Below are positions 1-7,634 of a DNA stretch of 13,480 nt, in pieces. This DNA comes from Firmicutes bacterium UBA1065. GTDB taxonomy: Bacteria > Bacillota > Clostridia > Tissierellales > Sedimentibacteraceae. The notes beneath the pieces are model-generated. The model had not been told where the DNA came from and searched no databases. It was given only the letters and a program-made list of their open reading frames with translations. Made by a program: the position numbers and the translations under genes. The stretch's first letter is position 1; every line of letters starts with the position of its first letter. Where the stretch lies: NCBI GenBank assembly GCA_002316225.1, contig DCDC01000006.1, positions 1-13,480 of the forward strand, read 5' to 3'.

Positions 1-63
1 TATTTTTTAAAGAATTATATGATAATATATGAAGAGTAAATTCAAGGAAGGGGACACTTTTTT

Positions 64-693
64 ATGACAAAAGTATATTTTACGAGACACGGGGAAACGG
101 TCTGGAACAAGCAAGGAAGGTTTCAGGGACATAAGGATTCGGACCTTACGGATAAGGGGATTGAAGCAGCGGAACTTTTGGCATATAGAATCGAAGATAT
201 AGAACTGGATTATATAATATCAAGCCCTCTGATGAGGGCCTACAAGACTGCCCAAATAGTCAGAGGGAACAAGGATGTTGAAATAATAAAACATGATGGC
301 TTAAAAGAAATAAATTTGGGGGACTTTGAAGGGATGTCCTATGCTGAAATAAAAAACAAACATGGGGACCTCCTTGCTAAAATTGAAAAAGACCCTTTTA
401 ACAATCCTTATCCAAACGGGGAAAATCTCAGGGAATTTTACGAAAGAGTCGTGAAAGCCTTTAAAGAAATCTTAGATAAATACAGGAACAAAACAATCCT
501 TATAGTTGCCCACGGAGGCACCATCAAGTGTATAGAAGCCTATATGAGAAATTTTGAACTCAGCAAGGACTGGATCGGCAATGTGGTTAAAAACTGCAGC
601 CTTTCATTAATAGAAGTGGATGAAAATGACCGGATAAAGGAAGTTTTCTATAATGATACCAGGCACCTGGAAGGCAGTGCAGTTAACCTTTAA
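64..693 (+). CDS. Histidine phosphatase superfamily protein (phosphoglycerate mutase-like / CobC-like)
   Basis: This 209-residue cytosolic protein belongs to the histidine phosphatase superfamily, which forms a phosphohistidine on the first motif's His. Visible motifs are RHGET at residues 8-12 (catalytic His9), the SSPLMRAYKTAQ segment with Arg58, the KEINLGDFEG segment with acid Glu82, and VAHGG with His150. Length and motif order fit the CobC / GpmB / broad-specificity acid phosphatase branch. These motifs do not separate alpha-ribazole phosphatase from cofactor-independent-type sugar or phosphoglycerate phosphatases, and no cobalamin genes are nearby to favour CobC. The start follows a purine-rich AAGGAAGGGG stretch 10-18 bases upstream. 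The gene is monocistronic at its 3' end, where a hairpin terminator follows. The superfamily call is firm and the substrate is unknown. Confidence 0.9.
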   Translation: MTKVYFTRHGETVWNKQGRFQGHKDSDLTDKGIEAAELLAYRIEDIELDYIISSPLMRAYKTAQIVRGNKDVEIIKHDGLKEINLGDFEGMSYAEIKNKHGDLLAKIEKDPFNNPYPNGENLREFYERVVKAFKEILDKYRNKTILIVAHGGTIKCIEAYMRNFELSKDWIGNVVKNCSLSLIEVDENDRIKEVFYNDTRHLEGSAVNL

Positions 694-700
694 ATTGCTT

Positions 701-727
701 GGAAATTTGTCGAAATTTCCCGGGAAA
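701..727. repeat. Two overlapping palindromes after the phosphatase gene
   Basis: GGAAATTT (701-708) and AAATTTCC (713-720) form a perfect 8-bp inverted repeat around GTCG. The right arm overlaps a 12-base perfect palindrome, TTTCCCGGGAAA (716-727). A third AAATTT lies at 733-738. The function is unknown. They sit between the stop codon and the terminator, so they would be in the 3' UTR of the transcript. Confidence 0.6.
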
Positions 728-739
728 AGTAGAAATTTG

Positions 740-766
740 ACTCCCATGACATTTGGGAGTTTTTTA
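740..766 (+). terminator. Intrinsic terminator of the phosphatase gene
   Basis: A perfect 7-bp stem pairs ACTCCCA (740-746) with TGGGAGT (754-760) and is followed directly by a run of T residues to 766. It lies about 47 bases after the stop codon of the upstream gene. Confidence 0.85.
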
Positions 767-884
767 TTTTAGCTTTATCACTAAAAATAAAACGGCATTA
801 AACGATTTCCGGCCTAATTAAATTAACCAAAATTAATTAAATAAAGTTTTTTCAAATAAAAATTAATAAAATTAAATTTAAATC

Positions 885-913
885 TTGAAAAGTTAATTAA
901 ATAATGTTAGACT
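885..913 (+). promoter_or_regulatory. Probable promoter of pyc
   Basis: TTGAAA (885-890) and TAGACT (908-913) are separated by 17 bases, giving 5/6 and 4/6 matches to the vegetative sigma consensus. The surrounding 780-905 stretch is very AT-rich and holds repeated TTAATTAAATAA blocks, one of which lies in the spacer of this promoter. Transcription would start near 920, leaving a leader of about 39 bases before pyc. No riboswitch is visible in the 694-958 spacer. Confidence 0.5.
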
Positions 914-958
914 GAATGAAGTATTTTTACTACACCTGCATATTGATTTGGAGGAAAC

Positions 959-3900
959 ATGAACAAGTTTAAAAGAGTTTTAGTTGCCAACAGGGGAGAA
1001 ATCGCCATCAGGGTATTCAGGGCCTGCGAGGAACTGGGCATAAGAAGTGTTGCCATATATTCGGAAGAAGACAAGAATTCTTTGTTCAGGACCAAGGCAG
1101 ATGAATCTTACAGGGTAGGAAAGGGAAAATCCCCGGTTGATGCTTATTTAGATATCAATGAAATTGTAAACCTGGCAAAATCAAAAGGAGTGGATGCTAT
1201 CCACCCCGGCTATGGTTTTTTGGCCGAGAATCCTGATTTTGCCCGAAAATGCCAGGAAGAGGGTATAGTGTTCATAGGTCCCGACCCGGACATGTTAGAA
1301 ATATTGGGTGATAAAATCAAATCAAAAATGGCAGCTCAAGCAGTTGGAGTACCTACCATACCCGGCATTGGCGGAGGGGTAAAATCAGAGGAGGAAGCTA
1401 AAAAATTTGCTGCTTACTGCGGATATCCTGTCATCCTGAAGGCCTCCGCCGGAGGAGGGGGAAGAGGAATGAGGATAGCCTGGCGGGAGGAAGACTTGTT
1501 AAGGGAACTCAGGAGCGCCAGGAGCGAAGCAATGAAAGCCTTTGGAAGTGATGAAATCTTCATTGAAAAGTATATAGAAAATCCAAAACATATCGAAGTC
1601 CAGGTTTTGGGAGACAATTACGGGAACCTGGTTCACCTCTATGAAAGAGATTGCTCAATTCAAAGGAGACACCAAAAAGTTGTGGAATTCACTCCTGCCA
1701 TATGCATAACGGAAGAGCAAAGGCAGGCAATCTGCAATGATGCCTTGAAGTTGGCAAAATCGGTTAATTACAAGAGCGCAGGAACCGTTGAATTTTTGGT
1801 GGATAAAAAGGGAAACCACTATTTCATAGAAATGAATCCCCGAATTCAGGTGGAGCACACTGTTACTGAGATGACGACGGGAATTGATATTGTTCAGGCT
1901 CAGATTCTGATTGCCCAGGGATACAGCCTCGATTCGGAAGAAATCAACATAAAATCTCAGGATGATATTATTCCCAGGGGCTATGCCATCCAGTGCAGGG
2001 TAACAACTGAGGACCCTGCCAATAATTTCGCTCCCGATACGGGGAAAATTGATGTCTACCGCACCGGCTCAGGCTTCGGCATAAGGCTGGACGGAGGCAA
2101 CGGCTTCACCGGGGCTGAAATAAGCCCTTATTATGACAGCCTTTTGGTAAAGGTCATTTCTCATTCAAGAAGCTTTTCTGATGCCATAAAGAAGAATGCA
2201 AGGGCCTTGAAGGAAATAAAGGTGAGCGGGGTAAAAACAAACATCGGCTTTCTGTTAAATGTTTTGAACCATGAAACCTTTGCCAGGGGCCAGTGCCATA
2301 CAGGCTTTATTGCAGAAAATCCTTCCCTTTTAAATGTCAGGGGAGGAGAAGACGTGGAGCTTAAGGTTTTAAAATATATAGGCAACATAGTGGTAAATGA
2401 AACTAAGGGAACTAAACCCCAATTTGATGTTCCCAGGGTCCCGGATATAAAGGGAAGGGAAAGGTCTCCCGGCCTTAAAGACCTGCTTGATACAAAGGGG
2501 CCCAAGGCTGTTGCCGATTATGTACTGAAAGAAAAAAGACTGTTCCTGACGGACACAACAATGAGAGATGCCCATCAATCCCTTATGGCGACCCGTGTTC
2601 GAACGATTGATATGGAAAAGATAGCACCTGCCATGTCCTATCTGGCCGGCGGTTTATTCTCCATTGAAATGTGGGGAGGGGCTACCTTTGATGTTGCCTA
2701 CAGGTTCTTAAATGAAGATCCCTGGGAAAGACTGAAAACCCTAAGGGAAAAAATTCCCAACATATTGCTGCAGATGCTCTTAAGGGGAGCAAATGCAGTC
2801 GGTTACAAGAATTATCCCGACAATGTAATAAGGGAATTCATAAAATCATCAGCCAAGGCAGGAATTGATGTCTTCCGTGTATTTGATTCCCTGAACTGGA
2901 TTGAAGGAATGGAAATAGCCATCGATGAAGTTTTGAATCAAGGCAAAATAGTTGAAGCAAGCATATGCTATACGGGAGATATCCTTGACCAGAGAAGAGA
3001 TAAGTACTCCTTGAAATATTATGTGGACCTGGCAAAGAAACTGGAAAAAATGGGAGCTCATATCCTGGCCATAAAGGATATGTCAGCCCTTCTTAAACCA
3101 ATGGCGGCAGATAAACTTATCAGGGCTCTTAAAAATGAACTGACCATTCCTGTCCACCTCCATACCCATGATACGGCCGGAAACGGTGTGGCAACTATTT
3201 TTGCGGCTGCAAATGCGGGAGTTGATATCTGCGATACGGCCTTTAACTCCATGGCGGGACTCACCAGCCAGCCTCCTTTGAATTCTGTTATAGCTGCTCT
3301 GGAAAATACGGAAAGGGACACGGGGCTTAATTTGGACGATATGCAGAAAATTTCAGATTATTGGGAGGCTGTAAGGCCGGTATACAATAAATTTGAATCG
3401 GGACTTAAAACCGGAACGGCAGAAATTTACAAGTACGAAATACCGGGCGGCCAGTACTCCAACCTGAAACCCCAGGTCGAAAGCTTCGGTTTGGGCCACA
3501 GGTTTAATGAAGTAAAAGAAATGTTCAAGACGGTAAATGAAATGCTGGGTGACATAGTCAAGGTAACCCCCTCTTCCAAGGCGGTTGGAGATATGGCAAT
3601 ATTTATGGTGCAGAACAATTTAACTCCGGACAACATATATGAAAAAGCCAAGGATATGGATTTCCCCGACTCAGTGGTGGCATATTTTGAAGGAATGATG
3701 GGGCAGCCGGAAGGAGGCTTTCCTGAAAAGCTCAGCAAGCTGGTATTAAAGGGCAAGGAACCCATAAAATGCAGACCGGGAAAGCTCCTGCCCCCGGAAG
3801 ATTTTGATTACATTAAGAAAATGCTTCGTGATAAATACGGTATTGAGGGAACGGATGAAGAAGCACTGAGCTATGCCCTTTACCCCAAGGTATATGAGGA

Positions 3901-4387
3901 CTACCTGAAAAAGTCAAAAGAAGAAGTAAATTTAAGAATGATGGGAAGCGATATCTTCTTCCACGGCCTGGAAGAAGGAGAAACCTGCGGGGTAAAAATA
4001 GCCGAAGGCAAGAAGCTGATTATAAAATTAGTTGATATAAAAACAAATGACAAGGGCAACAAGGAGTTGGCATTTCAAGTCAACGGAAACACAAGAGTTG
4101 TCACGATAAAGGATAAAAATGCCCTTACTGCCAAGTCCTCGGATGTTGAAAGGATCATGGCAGATCCGGGCAACCAGTATGAAATAGGGGCCAGCATTCC
4201 CGGCAACGTTTATAAAATCCTTGTAAAGGAAGGTGACAAGGTATCGGCCGGCCAGCCGGTGGCCATACTGGAAGCCATGAAGATGGAAACCAATGTCTTA
4301 GCTCCCCTGCAGGGAACCGTAAACAAAATTCATGTAAAGGAAGGACAAAAGGTAATAGCCGGAGAATTGATAGCAGAATTGGAATAA
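959..4387 (+). CDS. pyc: Pyruvate carboxylase (biotin-dependent, single chain)
   Basis: This enzyme makes oxaloacetate from pyruvate, bicarbonate and ATP, the main anaplerotic reaction of many Firmicutes. The 1142-residue chain has the full domain order of the single-chain type. The N-terminal biotin carboxylase has the VANRGEIA motif, the ATP-grasp glycine loop KASAGGGGRGMR (Lys161 on) and MNPRIQVEHTVTE with Arg295 and Glu299. The carboxyltransferase domain starts near residue 525 with TDTTMRDAHQS (metal ligand Asp537). It carries the lysine expected to be carboxylated, Lys706 in AIKDM, and metal ligands His735 and His737 in HLHTHDTAGN. The C-terminal biotinyl domain has EAMKM with biotin acceptor Lys1108. 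The start is fixed by GGAGG at 950-954. The gene has its own promoter and terminator. A biotin protein ligase must act in trans and is not in the window. Nothing is truncated. Confidence 0.98.
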   Translation: MNKFKRVLVANRGEIAIRVFRACEELGIRSVAIYSEEDKNSLFRTKADESYRVGKGKSPVDAYLDINEIVNLAKSKGVDAIHPGYGFLAENPDFARKCQEEGIVFIGPDPDMLEILGDKIKSKMAAQAVGVPTIPGIGGGVKSEEEAKKFAAYCGYPVILKASAGGGGRGMRIAWREEDLLRELRSARSEAMKAFGSDEIFIEKYIENPKHIEVQVLGDNYGNLVHLYERDCSIQRRHQKVVEFTPAICITEEQRQAICNDALKLAKSVNYKSAGTVEFLVDKKGNHYFIEMNPRIQVEHTVTEMTTGIDIVQAQILIAQGYSLDSEEINIKSQDDIIPRGYAIQCRVTTEDPANNFAPDTGKIDVYRTGSGFGIRLDGGNGFTGAEISPYYDSLLVKVISHSRSFSDAIKKNARALKEIKVSGVKTNIGFLLNVLNHETFARGQCHTGFIAENPSLLNVRGGEDVELKVLKYIGNIVVNETKGTKPQFDVPRVPDIKGRERSPGLKDLLDTKGPKAVADYVLKEKRLFLTDTTMRDAHQSLMATRVRTIDMEKIAPAMSYLAGGLFSIEMWGGATFDVAYRFLNEDPWERLKTLREKIPNILLQMLLRGANAVGYKNYPDNVIREFIKSSAKAGIDVFRVFDSLNWIEGMEIAIDEVLNQGKIVEASICYTGDILDQRRDKYSLKYYVDLAKKLEKMGAHILAIKDMSALLKPMAADKLIRALKNELTIPVHLHTHDTAGNGVATIFAAANAGVDICDTAFNSMAGLTSQPPLNSVIAALENTERDTGLNLDDMQKISDYWEAVRPVYNKFESGLKTGTAEIYKYEIPGGQYSNLKPQVESFGLGHRFNEVKEMFKTVNEMLGDIVKVTPSSKAVGDMAIFMVQNNLTPDNIYEKAKDMDFPDSVVAYFEGMMGQPEGGFPEKLSKLVLKGKEPIKCRPGKLLPPEDFDYIKKMLRDKYGIEGTDEEALSYALYPKVYEDYLKKSKEEVNLRMMGSDIFFHGLEEGETCGVKIAEGKKLIIKLVDIKTNDKGNKELAFQVNGNTRVVTIKDKNALTAKSSDVERIMADPGNQYEIGASIPGNVYKILVKEGDKVSAGQPVAILEAMKMETNVLAPLQGTVNKIHVKEGQKVIAGELIAELE

Positions 4388-4391
4388 AAAT

Positions 4392-4420
4392 ATACAAAGC
4401 CGGGCAACCGGCTTTTGTAT
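4392..4420 (+). terminator. Terminator hairpin after pyc
   Basis: ATACAAAGCCGG (4392-4403) pairs with CCGGCTTTTGTAT (4408-4420) around a GCAA tetraloop, with one bulged T. The T-rich part lies inside the right arm rather than after it, so termination efficiency is uncertain. The position five bases after the pyc stop codon supports the call. Confidence 0.7.
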
Positions 4421-4448
4421 TGCATATTACCTGACTCTATTTTATAAT
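4420..4448 (+). promoter_or_regulatory. Near-consensus promoter of the omega-amidase gene
   Basis: TTGCAT (4420-4425), a 17-base spacer and a perfect TATAAT (4443-4448). Transcription would start near 4455, only a dozen bases before the gene, so the leader would be little more than the ribosome binding site. The -35 box begins on the last base of the pyc terminator hairpin, so the amidase is independently transcribed. Confidence 0.75.
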
Positions 4449-4467
4449 TAAATAAAACAGGAGGTGG

Positions 4468-5292
4468 ATGATGAAATTTAAAGTAGCCTTAATTCAATCA
4501 AAGGTTTCAATGGATAAACAAAAAAACATAGAAAATGCAGTTGATTTTATTAAACTTGTTTCAAATGAAGGGGCTGATTTGGCGGTTTTTCCCGAAATGT
4601 TCAACTGTCCTTATGATACTTCATATTTCAGAGAATACGGGGAAGAGGAAGGCGGCTATTGCTTTGAAAAGATGAGGGAGGCGGCAAGGGAGGCCGGAAT
4701 CTACGTGGTGGCAGGCTCTATGCCCGAATTGGACGGAGATCATGTTTACAACACATCCTACGTGTTTGACAGGAAGGGAGAAAAGATTGCCAAGCACAGG
4801 AAAATGCACTTATTTGATATTGATGTAAAGGGAGGCCAATACTTCAAAGAATCGGATGTACTTTCTCCCGGCAACAAGGTAACTGTTTTTAATACGGAAT
4901 TTTGCAAAATAGGCTTGGCCATATGCTATGACATAAGGTTTCCGGAATTAAGCAGGCTTATGGTTTTGGAAGGGGCCGAAGTCCTTGTTTATCCTGCCGC
5001 CTTCAACATGACTACCGGTCCTGCCCACTGGGAATTAACTTTCAGGGGAAGGGCCCTTGACAACCAGGTTTACACAATAGGGGTTGCTCCCGCAAGAGAT
5101 ATGGAATCATCCTATCATTCTTTTGGTAATTCCATAATAGTATCCCCATGGGGCAAAGTGGTAAACAAAATGGATGAAAAGGAAGGATACCTGGTAGAGG
5201 AAATTGACCTTGATTACGTGAAAAAGGTAAGAAATGAACTTCCCCTTATAAAGCATTTAAGAAAAGATATATATGAATTAAGCAAGCTGTGA
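4468..5292 (+). CDS. Carbon-nitrogen hydrolase, Nit2-like omega-amidase
   Basis: This is a nitrilase-superfamily amidase with the Glu-Lys-Cys triad visible as Glu43 (FPEMF), Lys112 (HRKMHLFDIDV) and Cys153 (ICYDIRFPEL). The segments FNCPYD, KMHLFDIDVKG, FNMTTGPAHWEL and RALDNQVY closely resemble Nit2, as I recall it. Nit2 hydrolyses 2-oxosuccinamate to oxaloacetate and 2-oxoglutaramate to 2-oxoglutarate, releasing ammonia. The alternatives are deaminated-glutathione amidase or another nitrilase-branch amidase. It follows pyc but has its own promoter. Two ATGs are adjacent. AGGAGG (4459-4464) is only 3 bases before the first and 6 before the second (4471), so the second is the better start and would give MKFKVALIQ. 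Length (about 273) is normal for the family and the protein should be cytosolic. The family is firm; the exact substrate is inferred from similarity. Confidence 0.9.
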   Translation: MMKFKVALIQSKVSMDKQKNIENAVDFIKLVSNEGADLAVFPEMFNCPYDTSYFREYGEEEGGYCFEKMREAAREAGIYVVAGSMPELDGDHVYNTSYVFDRKGEKIAKHRKMHLFDIDVKGGQYFKESDVLSPGNKVTVFNTEFCKIGLAICYDIRFPELSRLMVLEGAEVLVYPAAFNMTTGPAHWELTFRGRALDNQVYTIGVAPARDMESSYHSFGNSIIVSPWGKVVNKMDEKEGYLVEEIDLDYVKKVRNELPLIKHLRKDIYELSKL

Positions 5293-5300
5293 TGATGATT

Positions 5301-5330
5301 AATTCTGAGGGAAACCTCAGAATTTTTTTT
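5301..5330 (+). terminator. Strong intrinsic terminator after the omega-amidase gene
   Basis: A perfect 10-bp stem pairs AATTCTGAGG (5301-5310) with CCTCAGAATT (5315-5324). It is closed by a GAAA tetraloop and followed by T residues to 5330. It begins eight bases after the stop codon. Confidence 0.95.
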
Positions 5331-5348
5331 GTCACTTAATATGATGTG

Positions 5349-5377
5349 TTAACAAAAAAGCTCATATGTCATAATTT
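5349..5377 (+). promoter_or_regulatory. Possible weak promoter of the DUF188 gene
   Basis: TTAACA (5349-5354) is a 5/6 match to a -35 box. The -10 choices are CATAAT (5370-5375, 15-base spacer) or TAATTT (5372-5377, 17-base spacer), and neither is ideal. A promoter is expected here because a strong terminator lies just upstream. Confidence 0.35.
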
Positions 5378-5397
5378 AATAAAAAAAGGAGTTTTTC

Positions 5398-5859
5398 ATG
5401 CGAATTATTATAGATGGAGATGCATGCCCCCAGAAGGTAAGAGAAATATGCGAAAAAGCAGCCAGGGATTTTGGAGTAGGCCTGATAATAGTTTCAGACA
5501 TTGACCATTATATAGAAAGCGACTTTGAAGTTATAGTTGTGGAACAAGGAAGGGAGTCCGTTGATTATAAGATAGTTCAAATATTCAAGAAGGGGGATAT
5601 CTTAATAACTCAGGATTACGGACTTGCCAGCCTGCTTTTGGATAAAGCCACGGCAATCATTCATACGTCAGGGTTTTTTATAAATAAGAACAATATAGAC
5701 ACCCTGCTTCAATCCAGGTATATTAGCGAAAGAATAAGGAAACAGGGAGGAAAATCAAAGGGACCGACCAAAAGAAGAAAAGAACAGGATGAAGCCTTCA
5801 AAAAATGTCTCTATAAGGTGTTAAGAGAATACGTATTAAAAAACAAGGGCAGGACTTAG
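5398..5859 (+). CDS. YaiI/YqxD family protein (DUF188, UPF0178)
   Basis: This 153-residue protein shows the family signature at the N-terminus, IIDGDACP, with acidic residues Asp6 and Asp8 and Cys10. It also has the central GDILITQDYGLASLLL motif with Asp67 and Asp73. The fold is described as PIN-like, which suggests a metal-dependent nuclease, but I know of no established function for the family. The C-terminal third is strongly basic (KQGGKSKGPTKRRK), consistent with nucleic-acid contact, which is an inference. Length is normal for the family. AAAGGAG precedes the ATG at a good distance. The gene converges on the glycosyltransferase gene and their stop codons overlap. Confidence 0.9.
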   Translation: MRIIIDGDACPQKVREICEKAARDFGVGLIIVSDIDHYIESDFEVIVVEQGRESVDYKIVQIFKKGDILITQDYGLASLLLDKATAIIHTSGFFINKNNIDTLLQSRYISERIRKQGGKSKGPTKRRKEQDEAFKKCLYKVLREYVLKNKGRT

Positions 5860-5872
5860 CTTTCCTGCCTTT
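5845..5872. terminator. Shared bidirectional terminator hairpin between convergent genes
   Basis: GGCAGGA (5848-5854) pairs with TCCTGCC (5863-5869). The stem extends to about 10 bp with a G-T pair and two A-T pairs. The 8-base loop holds both overlapping stop codons (TAG at 5857-5859 plus, TAA at 5858-5856 minus). Read on the minus strand the hairpin is followed by a T-rich run, so it should terminate the glycosyltransferase transcript. On the plus strand the following T run is weaker. Confidence 0.7.
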
Positions 5873-6974
5873 GCGTTTCCTCTTTTAAACAACCCAACAC
5901 ATCTTCCACGATTCTGTCGGAAGATGATTTATTGTACAATTTCTTCATGTTTTTGCGCATGGCAGACAAAAGCTCGGGATTATTTATCAAATCAACCGTG
6001 CTGTTCACCAACTGATAGGAATTATAGGCTATGATAGCTGCTCCCTTTCTTTCAAAATATAAGGCATTTTCCTTTTCCTGGCCGGGTACCGGCTTGATAA
6101 TTATGAGGGGAAGCTGGACTGACAAGGCTTCCGTCAAAGTGATTCCGCCCGGCTTGGTAATCATGCAGCAGGCAATTTTGTACAGCTCGTGGATATCCTC
6201 AACGAATCCGAAAACCCTTAAATTTCTTAGCTTCAGGGATTCCAGCTTCTGTTTCAAAAATATATTGTTTCCGCACACTACTGCGACCTGTATGTTTTTA
6301 TGCCTGCACAATTCCTGGCATACCTTCTTTATATCCTTGAAGACACCGAAGGCCCCTGAATTTATAAGGACTATTCTTTTTCCCCTCTTAAAATTATACT
6401 TGGTGTGGAGTTTTGATATATTCTCTATTTCTTCAAATGCTTCCCTGATGGGTATCCCCGATACAACGATTTTTTCCGGCGGGATATTCATCTTTTTGAA
6501 TTCTTCCCGGAGCTCATGGGTTGCAATGTAAAACTTGTCAATTTCATTGCTTATCCAAAGCTTATGGGCATAGTAGTCGGTCACTATATTAAATACCGGT
6601 ATGTTCTTGCCCTGGTCATTTTTGAGTTTCAAGGATGCCAATATGGGAAAGGTGTTGATTATTACATCAGGTTTAAATACTTCGGAGATACTCCTTAATT
6701 TTCTGTAGCCAAAATTCCTGTACAATTCAACTATTGGCTTATCCGTAAGTTTTTCCGAGCCAAAATAAAGCTTTGAATAGGCTTTGCCGAAATCATAGCT
6801 TTTAATATATGCCTTTTTTAAGGCTTCTGTGATTTTGGGATGGGTTTCCGTAAATAAATCTACAACCACCACATTGTTGTAACCCTTTTTGTTAAAGGCG
6901 TTTTTTATTGCCGTAGCAACCATCTTATGTCCGTTTCCAAATGGGGCTGTGGTAATCAATATATTTTTATCCAT
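5856..6974 (-). CDS. GT28 family glycosyltransferase, UgtP/MGDG-synthase-like
   Basis: This is a 372-residue glycosyltransferase of the family that transfers a sugar from a UDP-sugar to diacylglycerol, making membrane glycolipids and, in some Firmicutes, the lipoteichoic acid anchor. The N-terminal acceptor domain has TTAPFGNGHKMVATAI (residues 8-23, the family's G-x-G-H loop), and VTDYYAHKLWI at 131-141. The C-terminal nucleotide-sugar domain begins after SGIPIREAF (172-180) and has ITKPGGITLTEAL (272-284) and PVPGQEKENA (295-304), the usual donor-binding motifs. There is no signal peptide or transmembrane segment, so it should be a peripheral protein on the inner membrane face. GGAGGT lies just before the ATG. 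It is the only minus-strand gene. MurG is excluded by the MGDG-type N-terminus. Donor sugar and processivity cannot be read from sequence. Confidence 0.9.
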   Translation of the reverse strand: MDKNILITTAPFGNGHKMVATAIKNAFNKKGYNNVVVVDLFTETHPKITEALKKAYIKSYDFGKAYSKLYFGSEKLTDKPIVELYRNFGYRKLRSISEVFKPDVIINTFPILASLKLKNDQGKNIPVFNIVTDYYAHKLWISNEIDKFYIATHELREEFKKMNIPPEKIVVSGIPIREAFEEIENISKLHTKYNFKRGKRIVLINSGAFGVFKDIKKVCQELCRHKNIQVAVVCGNNIFLKQKLESLKLRNLRVFGFVEDIHELYKIACCMITKPGGITLTEALSVQLPLIIIKPVPGQEKENALYFERKGAAIIAYNSYQLVNSTVDLINNPELLSAMRKNMKKLYNKSSSDRIVEDVLGCLKEETQRQES

Positions 6975-6994
6975 TGTACCTCCGGAATAATAAT

Positions 6995-7040
6995 ATTTGT
7001 TCTGATTGTATGTCCCTTCTAATATTATAGTATAAAACTC
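6995..7040. promoter_or_regulatory. Divergent promoter region between glycosyltransferase and transporter genes
   Basis: The 108-bp spacer between the divergent genes contains overlapping -10-like boxes. The plus strand has TTGTAT (7006-7011) and TAGTAT (7028-7033) with a 16-base spacer. The minus strand has a perfect TATAAT at 7029-7024 but no good -35 box. I looked here for a yybP-ykoY manganese riboswitch, often linked to this transporter family, and saw none. Confidence 0.4.
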
Positions 7041-7082
7041 CGATAAAAGGAAGAGACCAACAGCTAATAATCAGGAGGAAAA

Positions 7083-7634
7083 ATGTACAAGGAATTTATT
7101 GAGACCTTCACCTTGGTTTTTGTTGCCGAAATGGGGGATAAAACCCAACTGATGCTCATGGCTTTAGCGGCCAAATATTCGTTAATCCAGGTACTTACCG
7201 GAATTCTTGCAGGTGTTTTTTTAAATCATGGCCTGGCGGTCTGTTTGGGGTCCTATATATCCGGCATGGCAGACCAATACCTTCTTCAGTTGTTTGCAGG
7301 TCTTATTTTTATAATATTCGGAATCATCACTATAGTATTTGAGGACGGAGGTGAAAATCATAGGGATTACAGTTTAAGTCCCGTAATTACCACGGCCCTT
7401 ACCTTTTTTATAGGAGAAATGGGAGATAAGACCCAGCTCACATGCCTGACCCTGTCCATGGATGCCGTCTGTCCTTTAAGCGTTTTGGCAGGCTCCGTTA
7501 CTGCAATGCTGGCCGTTGGCTTCATAGGAATTATTGTGGGAACATCATTGACTAAAGTTCTTCCTTCCTATATAATAAAAACAATATCCGGACTGGTATT
7601 TATAATTTTTGGAACGATGAGGCTGATAATATAA
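7083..7634 (+). CDS. GDT1/TMEM165 (UPF0016) family cation transporter
   Basis: This 183-residue integral membrane protein has the two-fold repeat that defines the family. The signature EMGDKTQ appears at residues 16-22 and again at 112-118, each within a hydrophobic segment. About six membrane helices are likely, in two groups of three joined by a short charged stretch (EDGGENHRD, 87-95). Family members export Mn2+ or exchange Ca2+/Mn2+ for protons. The direction and ion here are inferred from the family. AGGAGG at 7073-7078 sets the start. It is the first gene of a four-gene unit, and the next ATG follows its stop codon with no gap. Its link to hydroxyproline dehydratase is unexplained. Confidence 0.92.
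   Translation: MYKEFIETFTLVFVAEMGDKTQLMLMALAAKYSLIQVLTGILAGVFLNHGLAVCLGSYISGMADQYLLQLFAGLIFIIFGIITIVFEDGGENHRDYSLSPVITTALTFFIGEMGDKTQLTCLTLSMDAVCPLSVLAGSVTAMLAVGFIGIIVGTSLTKVLPSYIIKTISGLVFIIFGTMRLII

Noticed and set aside
46..63. GGGGACACTTTTTT just before the first gene as a match to the repeat-like motif at 13427
   Set aside because: Likeness is limited to GGGGAC, and the stretch overlaps the ribosome binding region of the phosphatase gene. It is probably coincidental.
1..63. Promoter for the phosphatase gene in the first bases
   Set aside because: TATGAT and GATAAT boxes occur at 18-26, but the matching -35 region would fall at or before the window edge, so no promoter can be supported.
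2161..3765. Several minus-strand open frames of 65-114 codons within pyc
   Set aside because: They lie wholly inside a strongly conserved gene, have no ribosome binding sites and show no recognisable domain. They are antisense shadows.
6031..6531. Plus-strand open frame of 166 codons opposite the glycosyltransferase
   Set aside because: The minus-strand gene carries all the GT28 motifs. The plus frame shows no domain and has no ribosome binding site.
6975..7082. Possible yybP-ykoY manganese riboswitch ahead of the GDT1-type gene
   Set aside because: The spacer is only 108 bp and shared with a divergent gene. The characteristic paired loops of that riboswitch are not visible.
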